From positions 155,847 through 219,846 of the forward strand of contig NZ_LBDA02000019.1 of NCBI RefSeq assembly GCF_000980885.2: DNA of 64,000 nucleotides. The letters run 5' to 3'. The DNA is from Streptomyces malaysiense (lineage in GTDB: Bacteria > Actinomycetota > Actinomycetes > Streptomycetales > Streptomycetaceae). This document shows positions 32,298-41,186 of the stretch, in pieces (the first letter of the stretch is position 1; each line of letters opens with the position of its first letter). The position numbers and the translations under genes are program-made. Below the pieces are notes generated by a model, which did not search any database, was not told where the DNA came from, and worked only from the letters and a program-made list of their open reading frames with translations.

Positions 32298-33308
32298 ATG
32301 ACCCGTCATCAGAACCTGCTCGACCCGGGCTTCGAGCTGACCCTGCGCCCCATGCGCTACCCGGACTTCTACGAGCGCTACCGGGACGCCATCAAGAACA
32401 CCTGGACCGTGGAGGAGGTCGACCTCCACTCGGACGTCGCCGACCTCGCGAAGCTGAGCCCGGCCGAGCAGCACCTGATCGGGCGCCTGGTCGCGTTCTT
32501 CGCGACGGGTGACTCGATCGTCGCCAACAACCTGGTGCTGACGCTCTACAAGCACATCAACTCCCCCGAGGCGCGGCTCTACCTGAGCCGTCAGCTGTTC
32601 GAGGAGGCGGTGCACGTCCAGTTCTACCTGACGCTGCTGGACACCTACCTGCCCGACCCGGAGGACCGCGCGGCGGCGTTCGCGGCCGTCGAGAACATCC
32701 CCTCGATCCGGGAGAAGGCCGGGTTCTGCTTCAAGTGGATCGACTCGGTGGACACGATCGACCGGCTGGAGACGCGGTCGGACCGCCGCCGCTTCCTGCT
32801 CAACCTGATCTGCTTCGCCGCGTGCATCGAGGGCCTGTTCTTCTACGGCGCCTTCGCGTACGTCTACTGGTTCCGCAGCCGGGGCCTGCTGCACGGCCTG
32901 GCCACGGGCACCAACTGGGTGTTCCGCGACGAGACGATGCACATGTCCTTCGCCTTCGACGTGGTCGACACCGTCCGCAAGGAGGAGCCGGAGCTGTTCG
33001 ACGACCAGCTCCGGCAGGAGGTCACCGACATGCTGCGGGAGGCCGTCGAGGCCGAGCTGCAGTTCGCGCGCGACCTGTGCGGTGACGGCCTCCCGGGCAT
33101 GAACACCGACTCCATGCGGCAGTACCTGGAGTGCGTGGCCGACCAGCGCCTGACCCGGCTGGGCTTCGCGCCGGTCTACGGCTCGGAGAACCCCTTCTCC
33201 TTCATGGAGCTGCAGGGCGTTCAGGAGCTGACCAACTTCTTCGAGCGCCGCCCGTCGGCGTACCAGGTGGCGGTGGAGGGCACCGTCGACCTGGACGAGG
33301 ACTTCTGA
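32298..33308 (+). CDS. nrdB: Class Ia ribonucleotide reductase, small subunit
   Basis: A 336-aa ferritin-like beta subunit carrying the di-iron centre and tyrosyl radical. Asp72 (FFATGDSIV), Glu103 and His106 (EEAVHVQFY) and the later DETMHMSF motif correspond to the E. coli NrdB metal ligands, with Tyr110 at the radical position. The ATG at 32298 lies 56 bp after nrdA; a GGCGC-TTC-GCGCC mini-hairpin and GAAAG precede it, with a GGAGG further upstream. Its last 88 bp are overlapped by a short gene on the opposite strand. Confidence 0.95.
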   Translation: MTRHQNLLDPGFELTLRPMRYPDFYERYRDAIKNTWTVEEVDLHSDVADLAKLSPAEQHLIGRLVAFFATGDSIVANNLVLTLYKHINSPEARLYLSRQLFEEAVHVQFYLTLLDTYLPDPEDRAAAFAAVENIPSIREKAGFCFKWIDSVDTIDRLETRSDRRRFLLNLICFAACIEGLFFYGAFAYVYWFRSRGLLHGLATGTNWVFRDETMHMSFAFDVVDTVRKEEPELFDDQLRQEVTDMLREAVEAELQFARDLCGDGLPGMNTDSMRQYLECVADQRLTRLGFAPVYGSENPFSFMELQGVQELTNFFERRPSAYQVAVEGTVDLDEDF

Positions 33309-33463
33309 GTCTCCTTCTCCCCACGGGCCTCCTGGGCCTCCCTGATCTGCCGGTCGACGCGCCGTTCGCGCAGGATGCCGAGCACGGAGGGGAGGACCAG
33401 GAGGACGAGGATCCCGAGGGTCGCGGTCATTCCGATCAGGCCTTGGATCTGGTTTCCGTTCAT
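33221..33463 (-). CDS. Small single-pass membrane protein, antisense to the nrdB 3' end
   Basis: An 80-aa open frame starting MNGNQIQGLIGMTATLGILV, one transmembrane helix (to about residue 27), then a basic amphipathic stretch RERRVDRQIREAQEARGEKETQ. Codons in the first 55 residues have strong G/C third positions in this frame, outside the nrdB overlap, which argues for a real gene. The C-terminal 29 residues are read antisense to nrdB. No Shine-Dalgarno is evident. Function unknown. Confidence 0.5.
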   Translation of the reverse strand: MNGNQIQGLIGMTATLGILVLLVLPSVLGILRERRVDRQIREAQEARGEKETQKSSSRSTVPSTATWYADGRRSKKLVSS

Positions 33464-33555
33464 GCCACTACTGTCCTGCCGGACACTGCTGACCGGGAGT
33501 GGCAGGACTGCCGTAGACCCTCGAATTACTGCCACCTCTGAGGCACACTGGGGAC

Positions 33556-34518
33556 ATGCTCAAGAACGTCGCCGCCGTGCTGCTGAACGGAGTGCACCCC
33601 TTCGAGCTGGGCGTCGTCTGCGAGGTGTTCGGCATCGACCGCAGCGACGAGGGGCTGCCGGTGTACGACTTCGCCGTGGTCTCGGCCGAGGGGCCCGAAC
33701 TCGGCACCCACTGCGGGTTCACCCTGTCCACTCCGCACGGCCTGGAGCGGCTGGAGGAAGCCGATCTGATCGCCGTACCGGCCGGTGAGAGCTATGTGGA
33801 CCGGGACTATCCGCCCGAACTGCTCGCGGCGCTGCGGCGGGCCGTCGAGCGGGGCAGCCGGGTGCTCAGCGTCTGCTCCGGGGTGTTCGTGCTGGCCGCC
33901 GCCGGGCTGCTGGACGGACGCCGGTGCGCGGTGCACTGGCACCATGCCGGGCAGCTGGCCCGGCGCTATCCGCGGCTCGCCGTCGAGCAGGACGTGCTCT
34001 ACGTGGACGAGGATCCGGTGATCACCTCCGCCGGCACCGCGGCCGGCATCGACGCCTGTCTGCATCTGGTGCGCAAGGAGCAGGGCCCCGAGGTGGCCAA
34101 CAAGATCGCCCGCCGGATGGTGGTGCCCCCGCACCGGGACGGCGGACAGGCCCAGTTCATCGAGCGGCCGCTGCCGAAGACCCCGTGCGACACCGTCGGC
34201 GAGGTGCTGGTGTGGATGGAGGAGCACCTCGACCTGGAGGTGACCGTCGAACAGCTCGCCGCCCGCGCCCATATGGCGCCGCGCACCTTCGCCCGCCGCT
34301 TCCAGCAGGAGACGGGGACCACGCCCTACCGCTGGATCCTGCGCCAACGGGTGCTGCGAGCGCAGGAGTTGCTGGAGGGCACGGACGAGACGGTGGACAC
34401 GATCGCCGCGCGCACCGGGTTCGGTACGGCGGCCGCGCTGCGGCACCAGTTCGTGCGGGCGCTCGGCACCACCCCGAACGCCTACCGGCGCGCGTTCCGG
34501 GGCCCGCGGGCCGCCTGA
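33556..34518 (+). CDS. nrdS: GlxA-type AraC regulator, NrdS
   Basis: A 320-aa regulator. Residues 1-190 are a DJ-1/PfpI-like domain (VAAVLLNGVHPFELGVVCEVFGIDRSDEG, LSVCSGVFVLAAAGLLDGRRCAVHWHHAGQLARRYP) that lacks obvious protease activity. Residues 210-315 are two AraC helix-turn-helices (VEQLAARAHMAPRTFARRFQQETGTTPYRWILRQRVLRAQELLEGTDETVDTIAARTGFGTAAALRHQF). It lies downstream of nrdAB in the same direction, the nrdABS arrangement of S. coelicolor, where its role in RNR control is unclear. A 247-bp gap and an antisense small gene intervene. Confidence 0.88.
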   Translation: MLKNVAAVLLNGVHPFELGVVCEVFGIDRSDEGLPVYDFAVVSAEGPELGTHCGFTLSTPHGLERLEEADLIAVPAGESYVDRDYPPELLAALRRAVERGSRVLSVCSGVFVLAAAGLLDGRRCAVHWHHAGQLARRYPRLAVEQDVLYVDEDPVITSAGTAAGIDACLHLVRKEQGPEVANKIARRMVVPPHRDGGQAQFIERPLPKTPCDTVGEVLVWMEEHLDLEVTVEQLAARAHMAPRTFARRFQQETGTTPYRWILRQRVLRAQELLEGTDETVDTIAARTGFGTAAALRHQFVRALGTTPNAYRRAFRGPRAA

Positions 34519-34551
34519 ACACACGCCGGTAGCGGCGTCACCCGGGGCGTC

Positions 34552-35925
34552 TCACCAGGGCAGCGGCCGCAGCCGCAGGTTGTCCGGACGCAGCGTGATG
34601 CCCACCCGGACGGAGTCGTCGCAGTCCTCGGCCGGTTCGAAGCGGTACTTCGCCGTGATCGCCGCGGTGATCAGGCTCAGCTGGGCCATCGAGAAGTGGT
34701 CGCTGGGGCACTTGCGGTTGCCGACGCTGAAGGGGCTCATGGCGTACTTCGGCACCTCCCCGGCCCGCTCCGGAAGCCAGCGGTCCGGGTCGAAGTCGAG
34801 GTGCCGGTCGTACGAGCGGGCGTCGCGCTGAATGGCATACGGGCTGTAGATGATGTCGGCCCCGGCCGGAATGCGGTACTCCCCGAGCGCGGTGTCGGCG
34901 GTCGCCCGGCGCGTCAGAATCCATACGGCCGGGCGCAGCCGGATGGCTTCCAGGATCACATTGTTGGTGTGCCTGAGGGAGCGGACGTGCTCGAATCCGA
35001 CCGGCCGGCCGCCGGTCACGGATTCGACCTCGGCACGCACCTTCTCGGCATGCTCAGGGTGTTCCGCGAGCGCCTGGAGCAGCCACATGATCGTGGAAGC
35101 GATCGTTTCGGCGCCGGGGGTGATTATCGCGACGACCTGGTCGTGGATCTCCTGCTCCCCGATGGGGTCGCCATTGTCGTCCTTCGCCTCCAGCAATGCC
35201 GTCAGCAAATCGTCCGGCTTTTGACCAGACGCCCTCCGCTCGGCGACGATCTCGTCCACGAGCAGATGCAAATCGGCCAATGCGCGGTTGAATTCGCGAT
35301 TGGCTGGAAACGGCAGTTTGTACAGGGGGCCGAGCGGCACCACCATCCTGCGGTACATACCGCGGAAGACGGTGGCGAGGTCGGTGCTCAGCCGCTCGGC
35401 GCGCTCGTCCATGAACTCGCCGCGCAGCAGGCAGCGGGCGGCCATGCGCACGGCCACCCGGAAGGACTCCGAGGTGCAGTCGATGGGGGCGCCGGGCCGC
35501 CAGCGCTCGGTCAGCGCGTGCGCCTCCTCCTCCATGATCGGGCCGTAGCCGGGTATGGCGTCCATCCGGAACGCGGGCTGGATGGTGCGCCGCTGCCTGC
35601 GGTGGCGGGGGCCGTTGGCCGTGGCCACGCCCTCCTCGCCGAGCAGGCCCACCAGCGACTCCCACACCGGGCCGTCGATCTTGAAGTCGGGGCTGAGCGC
35701 GAGCGCGCCGGTCAGCTCCGGGGTGGTGACGGCGTACACGGTCTTGGGGCCGAGCCTGAGGCGCACGATGTCGCCGTGGGCGCGCAGCGAGGACATGAAG
35801 TCCAGTGGGTCGCGCACCAGTTGGAGGCCGTGCCCGAAGACCGGGACGGCGCCGCCGGCCAGGGGCGGCTCACGCAGTTCGGTCGGGGCGACGGAGGCCT
35901 CGGGCTGCACGGACTCTACGGTCAT
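34552..35925 (-). CDS. cyp170: Cytochrome P450 CYP170-type, albaflavenone monooxygenase
   Basis: A 457-aa P450 oxidising epi-isozizaene at C5 via albaflavenols to the ketone albaflavenone. The heme-binding loop is [14 protein letters not shown] with Cys406; ExxR is in [10 protein letters not shown]; the I-helix is [29 protein letters not shown] contains a DDxxD motif, which in S. coelicolor CYP170A1 belongs to a second, moonlighting terpene-synthase site making farnesene. The ATG overlaps the terpene synthase stop (ATGA). GC3 is visibly lower than in the neighbours. A ferredoxin partner is not encoded nearby. Confidence 0.93.
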   Translation of the reverse strand: MTVESVQPEASVAPTELREPPLAGGAVPVFGHGLQLVRDPLDFMSSLRAHGDIVRLRLGPKTVYAVTTPELTGALALSPDFKIDGPVWESLVGLLGEEGVATANGPRHRRQRRTIQPAFRMDAIPGYGPIMEEEAHALTERWRPGAPIDCTSESFRVAVRMAARCLLRGEFMDERAERLSTDLATVFRGMYRRMVVPLGPLYKLPFPANREFNRALADLHLLVDEIVAERRASGQKPDDLLTALLEAKDDNGDPIGEQEIHDQVVAIITPGAETIASTIMWLLQALAEHPEHAEKVRAEVESVTGGRPVGFEHVRSLRHTNNVILEAIRLRPAVWILTRRATADTALGEYRIPAGADIIYSPYAIQRDARSYDRHLDFDPDRWLPERAGEVPKYAMSPFSVGNRKCPSDHFSMAQLSLITAAITAKYRFEPAEDCDDSVRVGITLRPDNLRLRPLPW

Positions 35926-37007
35926 TTCTCACCTGCCGCTTCGTTGGTGACGTACGGGGGTGTGGAGCGGTCGGCCCAGCTGTCCACCATGTACCGGCCG
36001 GACTCGTGGTGGAACCAGTAGACCGAGCTGAACCAGTTGCGCATATTGCCGACGCAGGTACGGACGGCGGAACTCAGTTCCGTTCCGCGGGCCGTTCCGT
36101 CGGAAAGTGCATCCGCGAACCTGAGCGCTTCGCGTTCGGCCGCGAGGAATTCGTCGATGCATGTCTCGACGCGCCGCCTGAGGCTGTCCACCGCCTCTTC
36201 GAGGGTCAGTCCCTCATAGGTGATGAGACTGATTCCGAGATTGTGGACCTCGTCGCCGGCTATTTCCTTGGGGAGCGAGCACAGATCGTTGTACCAGGCG
36301 GCGAATTCCTGACTGAGCAAGGCGGCCCGGCGATAAGAGGGATTCTTCCTTATGGAGTCGGGGAGTTCGCATCCGGCACTGGGTTCGAGAAGGTCGGTCC
36401 AGATCCAGTGCGCGAAGGTGAGCCGGCGCAGGGCAAGGTACTCGTCGACACCGGGCACATACCCCTGGGTGCGATTGCGGAATTCACGGTCGTACGCCTC
36501 GATGACCGTGTGGAAATGCCGGGCGAAGCGCTGGTTCCAGGCGCCCGGCAGGAAGCCGTAGAGCCGCAGCACGCTGTCGGCGAACCCGGAGACCAGCGGG
36601 TCCGGGTGGTGCAGATGGTGCCTGGGAGCGTCGAGCGCCGCGTGCAGCCGGTGGCGCAGCCTCCGCCAGTCGCCCGTGCGCCCGTGCACGATGTCACGGT
36701 CGTGTCGGTCGTCCCAGACGAAGAACCAGGCGCTGTAGTCCGCTATGGCCTGGAGCACCTCGTCGCGGGCGTCCGTGTAGTAGCCCGCCATCAGGTCGGT
36801 GTAGCGCAGATCGTCGGCGAACTCCCGCACCTTGTCTTCCGGCATCAGCCGCTTTTCCAGCAGCCACAGCCGGGTCTTCTCCTGGAGCCGCGGCCAATAC
36901 GGGTGCAGTCGCCGGGGAAAGCCGGACTCGATCACCGGGAGCGCCAGTGAGGGTGGCACCACGACCGCCGTCGTCGTCCCTGTGGTGCTGTGTGGGAAAG
37001 CTTGCAC
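35922..37007 (-). CDS. cyc1: epi-Isozizaene synthase (sesquiterpene cyclase)
   Basis: A 361-aa class I terpene synthase cyclising farnesyl diphosphate to the tricyclic epi-isozizaene. The Asp-rich motif is [11 protein letters not shown] (Asp99) and the NSE triad is [11 protein letters not shown]; the C-terminal RY pair lies in [12 protein letters not shown]. It closely resembles S. coelicolor EIZS over the whole length and has the same length. The GTG at 37007 ([10 protein letters not shown]) follows GAGAGGGG by 8 bases; upstream in-frame codons are not conserved. It is first of a two-gene operon with the P450. Codon use is less GC-biased (TCC-ATA-AGG-AAG-AAT runs). Confidence 0.95.
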   Translation of the reverse strand: MQAFPHSTTGTTTAVVVPPSLALPVIESGFPRRLHPYWPRLQEKTRLWLLEKRLMPEDKVREFADDLRYTDLMAGYYTDARDEVLQAIADYSAWFFVWDDRHDRDIVHGRTGDWRRLRHRLHAALDAPRHHLHHPDPLVSGFADSVLRLYGFLPGAWNQRFARHFHTVIEAYDREFRNRTQGYVPGVDEYLALRRLTFAHWIWTDLLEPSAGCELPDSIRKNPSYRRAALLSQEFAAWYNDLCSLPKEIAGDEVHNLGISLITYEGLTLEEAVDSLRRRVETCIDEFLAAEREALRFADALSDGTARGTELSSAVRTCVGNMRNWFSSVYWFHHESGRYMVDSWADRSTPPYVTNEAAGEK

Positions 37008-37245
37008 AGAACAAACCCCTCTCAGCCGCCGGATACGCACCCGCTCGGGTGGGGCCGGTGCGTCTCGATACCTATCCCGCACTTCCCATTCAGCACCACA
37101 ACTGACCGCCCTGGGAACGGATTTACGCCACTCACTACCCCATGGTGCCGAGATTCCCCCCTTACGTGACTGATTAATGATCACCAACACCGCAGATACG
37201 ACCATTTGTACGACGCACTGATGAGCGAAGAAGGGCAAGAAGAAA

Positions 37246-37281
37246 GGCGCCGGGTCCGGGAGTGATCCCGGACCCGGCGCC
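37246..37281 (-). terminator. Terminator of the deformylase gene
   Basis: A perfect 16-bp stem, GGCGCCGGGTCCGGGA at 37246-37261 and its complement at 37266-37281, loop GTGA. On the minus strand it is followed by a T-rich TTTCTTCTT. Confidence 0.9.
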
Positions 37282-37298
37282 CAACGGCCCGATGAAAC

Positions 37299-37949
37299 CT
37301 AGTCGTTGGCGACCACGGGGTAGCGCGGCTCGTTCTCGGCCATCTGCCGCAGCGCGTCCTTGCGGTCGCGCTTGGACAGCCGGTCGATGTAGAGGTAGCC
37401 GTGGAGGTGGTCGGTCTCGTGCTGCAAACACCGTGCGAAGTACCCGGTGCCGCGGACCTTGATCGGGTTGCCCTGCTCGTCCTGGCCGGTCACCTCGGCG
37501 TAGTCGGGACGCGCCAGCTCCGCGTAGGCCCCGGGCACCGACAGGCAGCCCTCGTTGCTGTCGTCGAGCCGACGCCGCTCGGCGGGCAGGTCGGCCACCT
37601 TCGGGTTGCACACCACGCCCACGTGCCGGACGCCCTCGTCGTCCTGGCAGTCGTAGACGAAGACCTTCAGGTCGACGCCGATCTGGTTGGCGGCCAGGCC
37701 CACGCCCTCGGCGGTGCGCTGGCTGGCGAACATGTCGGCGACCAGCTGCCGCAGCTCCTCGCCGAAATCGGTGACGTCCCCGCACTCCTTGTGCAGCACC
37801 GGATTGCCGACGACCGTGATCGGCCGCGAGGTGCCGCCCTCCCGCCAGGCCTTCTCGCGTCCCTCGCAGTCCTCCGTGTCCACGACATAGCCCTCGTCGT
37901 CGACGGGGAGCACGCCCGCGTGCTGCTGATCGGTGTCCTGCTGCGCCAT
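37299..37949 (-). CDS. def: Peptide deformylase
   Basis: A 216-aa metalloenzyme removing the N-formyl group from nascent proteins. All three motifs are present: [18 protein letters not shown] (metal-binding Cys) and QHETDHLHG (two His ligands and catalytic Glu). It has an acidic N-terminal extension of about 40 residues before the core ([36 protein letters not shown]), typical of this Streptomyces paralog. ATG at 37949. A 16-bp hairpin terminator lies 17 bp past the stop. Confidence 0.95.
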   Translation of the reverse strand: MAQQDTDQQHAGVLPVDDEGYVVDTEDCEGREKAWREGGTSRPITVVGNPVLHKECGDVTDFGEELRQLVADMFASQRTAEGVGLAANQIGVDLKVFVYDCQDDEGVRHVGVVCNPKVADLPAERRRLDDSNEGCLSVPGAYAELARPDYAEVTGQDEQGNPIKVRGTGYFARCLQHETDHLHGYLYIDRLSKRDRKDALRQMAENEPRYPVVAND

Positions 37950-38021
37950 GACCGACGTACGCCTTCCTGCAAGCCTGGAAAATTCTGCGGGTACAGCCTA
38001 AAGGGGCCGGTCACCGGCTGC

Positions 38022-39032
38022 TCAGCAAACCTCTTCCAAGTCCCGCCAGTCCCTGGAGTCCGGACTGTCGGCGACCCATCCGTCCAGGAGCCCCCGGACC
38101 AGCGACGGCGGCGCGGCCACACCGCACTCCCGCTCCGGCACCCACAGCTGGCCGTCCGTGCGGTGGCCCAGAGGGCCGGGGTGTCCGGGTTCGCTGTGGT
38201 CGTGGGGGTCCAGGTGCTCCCCCTCGCCCTCGTCGGACGGCATCCGGGACTCGCTGCACATCCGGCACAGCAGCCGTACCGAGGACGACCAGTCCTCCGC
38301 GGCGAACCCGGCGTCCGCGGCCAGCTGTTCCAGCGCGTCCCGGTCCGCCTCGGTGGCCGCCTCCAGGAGGACCACCCAGGTGGGCACGGGCGAGGGCGCC
38401 CACAGCTCGATCTCGTCGAAGACGGGGTAACTGTGCCCCGCGGACGTGGTGCGCTCCCCGTGCGGGACGCCGTCGTGCAGCACGACCTCGCCCCAGCGCC
38501 GCCCCGAGGAGGGCAGCGGGATGGACAGCACCTCGATCCGCGCCGGGTCCAGCCGGCGGCCCCACACCACCTCGGCCTCGCCCTCCGGCGAGAGCCGCAC
38601 GGCCGCGCTGCCCAGCTCCATGCCGAGCGGTTCCCCGGCGGCGGTCGCGCCCCCGGGCACCTTCAGGCCGTACGCCTGCCAGGCGCGGCGGGCCAGCGGC
38701 CAGTCCTGGAGGGCGGTCGCGGCGATGCCCACGTTCCACCAGTCGGGGGCGCCGGTCTCCCGGTCGAGCAGGGCGACGGCGCGCAGTCCGGCCGCGCGGG
38801 CCTGCTCCCAGTCGTGCCGGAACTTGTGCAGCAGCGCGAGGTTGAACCAGGACTCCGACAGCCAGGGTTCCAGGTCGGCGGCACGGGTCAGCAGTTCACC
38901 CGCGTCCTCGTACCGGCCGTCGCCGATGAGCGTGAACGCGCGATCGGTGGCCTGCCGCCAGGAGGCGGAGGGCCGGTGCCGTCCCTTGCCGAAGATCCTC
39001 ACGATTCCCGCCTGCCAGTTCCAGTTCCGCAC
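38022..39032 (-). CDS. Tetratricopeptide-repeat protein
   Basis: A 336-aa protein. Residues about 25-115 carry TPR-like helices (ATDRAFTLIGDGRYEDAGELLTRAADLEPWLSESWFNLALLHKFRHDWEQARAAGLRAVALLDRETGAPDWWNVGIAATALQDWPLARRAWQAYGL). The rest is a conserved Streptomyces region with VWGRRLDPARIEVLSIPLPSSG, a CRMC pair and a His/Asp-rich segment. GTG at 39032 is preferred over the in-frame ATG at 39110 because the 26 intervening codons have poor GC3. Function unknown. Confidence 0.78.
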   Translation of the reverse strand: MRNWNWQAGIVRIFGKGRHRPSASWRQATDRAFTLIGDGRYEDAGELLTRAADLEPWLSESWFNLALLHKFRHDWEQARAAGLRAVALLDRETGAPDWWNVGIAATALQDWPLARRAWQAYGLKVPGGATAAGEPLGMELGSAAVRLSPEGEAEVVWGRRLDPARIEVLSIPLPSSGRRWGEVVLHDGVPHGERTTSAGHSYPVFDEIELWAPSPVPTWVVLLEAATEADRDALEQLAADAGFAAEDWSSSVRLLCRMCSESRMPSDEGEGEHLDPHDHSEPGHPGPLGHRTDGQLWVPERECGVAAPPSLVRGLLDGWVADSPDSRDWRDLEEVC

Positions 39033-39215
39033 AGTGGGCTGGCTTGTGCCCCCAGGCGCCCTCTCCCTCGCATCCAACCACGTGCGGTGGGAACGGCGCT
39101 CATTACCCATGGGTTACCCAGGTGCGGACGGGATCAGACAGTGCCGTACGTCTCGCCGGCGGTGAAGCCGGGCGGGGCGGAGCGGGAAGGCGCGGGGGGC
39201 GTGCGCCGCGCGGGC

Positions 39216-39518
39216 TCAGTTGTCCTGGGCCGTGGAGGTGATCTCGTGGTCGGGCGCGGGCTGTCCGGAGCGGAGCAGGTCCAGCCGTCCCATGACCTTG
39301 GCGCGCAGGTCCGCGGGCACGTCGTCATGCCCGCAGCACCGCTTGACCAGCTTCTTCACGGCCTCTTCCAGGCCGTACTTCTCCAGGCACGGCGAGCACT
39401 CCTCGAAGTGGTGCCGGAACTTGTCGCGATCGACGTCCGGCATCTCGCTGTCGAGGAACTCGTACAGATGGTCCAGGACCTCACCGCAGTCCGTCTCGTG
39501 CGGCTCTCCGCAGCTCAT
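39216..39518 (-). CDS. rsrA: Zinc-binding redox-sensitive anti-sigma factor RsrA
   Basis: A 100-aa ZAS-family anti-sigma factor that binds SigR when reduced and releases it on disulfide formation. The key residues align exactly with S. coelicolor RsrA: Cys3, His7, Cys11, His37, Cys41, Cys44, Cys61 and Cys62, including the HxxxCxxC zinc motif. The ATG overlaps the sigR stop (sigR ends at 39515), so the two are translationally coupled. Confidence 0.97.
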
Positions 39519-40210
39519 GAGCCCGAGCCTTTCGCTTCGTCCGACTCTCCGGCGCCCGCCGGGACCAGCCCGCGCTCACGGGCGTAGTCCTCCAGCATGC
39601 CGCGCAGTTGACGGCGGCCCCGGTGCAGCCGGGACATCACAGTACCGATGGGTGTCCCCATGATGTCCGCGATCTCCTTGTAGGCAAACCCCTCCACATC
39701 CGCGAGATACACGGCGATGCGGAACTCCTCGGGGATCGCCTGGAGCGCTTCCTTCACATCGGAGTCGGGCAGATGGTCGAGCGCCTGCGACTCGGCGGAG
39801 CGCAGCCCCGTCGACATGTGCGACTCGGCACGGGCGAGCTGCCAGTCCTCGATCTCCTCCGCGGCGGAGCGCTGGGGCTCACGCTGCTTCTTGCGGTACG
39901 AGTTGATGAAGGTGTTGGTGAGGATCCGGTACAGCCACGCCTTGAGGTTGGTGCCCTCGCGGAACTGGTGGAAGGAGGCGTACGCCTTGGCGTACGTCTC
40001 CTGCACGAGGTCCTCGGCGTCGGCCGGATTGCGCGTCATGCGCAGAGCGGCCGAGTACATCTGGTCGAGGAACTCCAGCGCGTCCCGCTCGAAGCGCGCG
40101 CTGCGCTCGGCGGTCGACTCGGCGGACGCCTCCGCGCTCGTGCCCCGGCCCTCGGGCTCTTCCGCCTGGCCGTTGTCGGTCCCCGCGTCGGTCCCTGTGA
40201 CCGGACCCAC
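39515..40210 (-). CDS. sigR: ECF sigma factor SigR (thiol-oxidative stress)
   Basis: A 231-aa ECF sigma factor controlling thioredoxin, mycothiol and proteolysis genes. Region 2 is [62 protein letters not shown]; region 4 is [48 protein letters not shown]. The GTG at 40210 corresponds to the S. coelicolor SigR start. The frame is open upstream to an ATG at 40375, 55 codons earlier, precisely the extension described for the unstable isoform SigR' (39515-40375, 286 aa). A consensus SigR promoter lies upstream of that ATG. Confidence 0.96.
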
Positions 40211-40434
40211 CTCCTCAAGATCCCGGGCAGGACCGAGAGCGGTCCCACTCGATTCGGAGGATAGAACACGACCCGTACCCGCCGCCCCTCGAATTGAGGT
40301 GGCCTTGGGCGCGTGGAACACCGTCCAGGCCAGCTCAGAGCTGTTCTGGCGGGCCGGGCATACGGTCGAACCCATGCGGCGGACTTCCCTTCCCACGTCG
40401 TCGGTGCCGAGGCCTCAGCACTTCTGTGCGTCAC

Positions 40435-40461
40435 AACAGCGCGGCGGCGCGCGGCATTCCC
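40435..40461 (-). promoter_or_regulatory. SigR-dependent promoter of sigR-rsrA
   Basis: On the minus strand GGGAAT (40461-40456) and GTT (40437-40435) are separated by exactly 18 bp, a perfect match to the SigR consensus GGGAAT-N18-GTT. Transcripts from here include the upstream ATG at 40375, so they would encode the long SigR' isoform. Confidence 0.92.
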
Positions 40462-40466
40462 GGGGG

Positions 40467-41093
40467 TCACGCGAGTGACGCGGTCCACTCCACGACCCCG
40501 TCGGTGATGATCTCCAGGGCCCGTTCCTGCCCGATCCCGGCGCGTTTGGGGATCGCGAAGCCGTGGTCGCCGTAGGGCACCTCGATCATCCGGAAGTCCC
40601 CCTCGGGGAACTCGGCGGGCCTGCCGAAGGGGTCGTTGCCGCCCTGTACGACGAGGGTGGGCACGCCGGTGCCGAGCAGTTCGTCCGCGCGGGACTTCTC
40701 GGGCCTGCCCGGCGGGTGCAGCGGGAAGCTCAGGGCCAGGACGGCGCGGGCGCCCAGTTCGGCGGCGGTGCGGCACGCGACACGGGCGCCGGCGCTGCGG
40801 CCGCCGGAGATCACCGGCAGCTCCATGCCGGCCAGCGCGGGCCAGATCCCGCGCCACCCGGTGTCCAGCGTCCCGGGGGCGGGCGCCACCTTCCTGCCGG
40901 CGACCCGCCAGGGCTGTTCGACGAGGGCCACGCTCACCCCGTGTCCCGGCAGCACCCCGGCGAGCGCCTGGAGGTCCCGCGCCTCGATGCCGCCGCCCGC
41001 GCCGTGGCTCAGCGCGAGGACGGCCCGGGGGTCCGTGGCCCGGTGCCAGGTGAGGCGGGCGGTTCCGGCGTCGGTCTCGAGGATCTCGATCAC
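40467..41093 (-). CDS. Alpha/beta-hydrolase (KANL3/Tex30-type)
   Basis: A 208-aa serine-hydrolase-fold protein: ALSHGAGGGIEARDLQAL near the start (oxyanion region), VISGGRSAGARVACR (nucleophile elbow GRSAG, Ser), PTLVVQGGNDPFGRP (Asp region) and VPYGDHGFAIPK (His). It resembles the dienelactone hydrolase/KANL3-Tex30 group with unknown substrate. The GTG at 41093 has AGAGAGG 7 bases upstream, and this site lies within one arm of a 12-bp inverted repeat. Its stop is only 6 bp from the SigR promoter of the next operon. Confidence 0.85.
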   Translation of the reverse strand: MIEILETDAGTARLTWHRATDPRAVLALSHGAGGGIEARDLQALAGVLPGHGVSVALVEQPWRVAGRKVAPAPGTLDTGWRGIWPALAGMELPVISGGRSAGARVACRTAAELGARAVLALSFPLHPPGRPEKSRADELLGTGVPTLVVQGGNDPFGRPAEFPEGDFRMIEVPYGDHGFAIPKRAGIGQERALEIITDGVVEWTASLA

Positions 41094-41103
41094 TCTGGGG
41101 CCT

Positions 41104-41179
41104 CTCTTTCGGATCAGGTCGGCTCCGGGCATCGGCACCCTGCCGCCGGACCCCGCGACCCCGGCAAGATCCGAAAGAG
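41104..41179 (-). promoter_or_regulatory. 12-bp perfect inverted repeat overlapping the hydrolase ribosome-binding site
   Basis: CTCTTTCGGATC at 41104-41115 and its exact complement GATCCGAAAGAG at 41168-41179 flank 52 bp. In the leftward transcript the second arm contains most of the hydrolase Shine-Dalgarno AGAGAGG, so pairing would hide it. It also follows the SRAP gene stop closely, so it could act as a terminator/attenuator between the two genes. Confidence 0.5.
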
Positions 41180-41186
41180 GAGGTCC

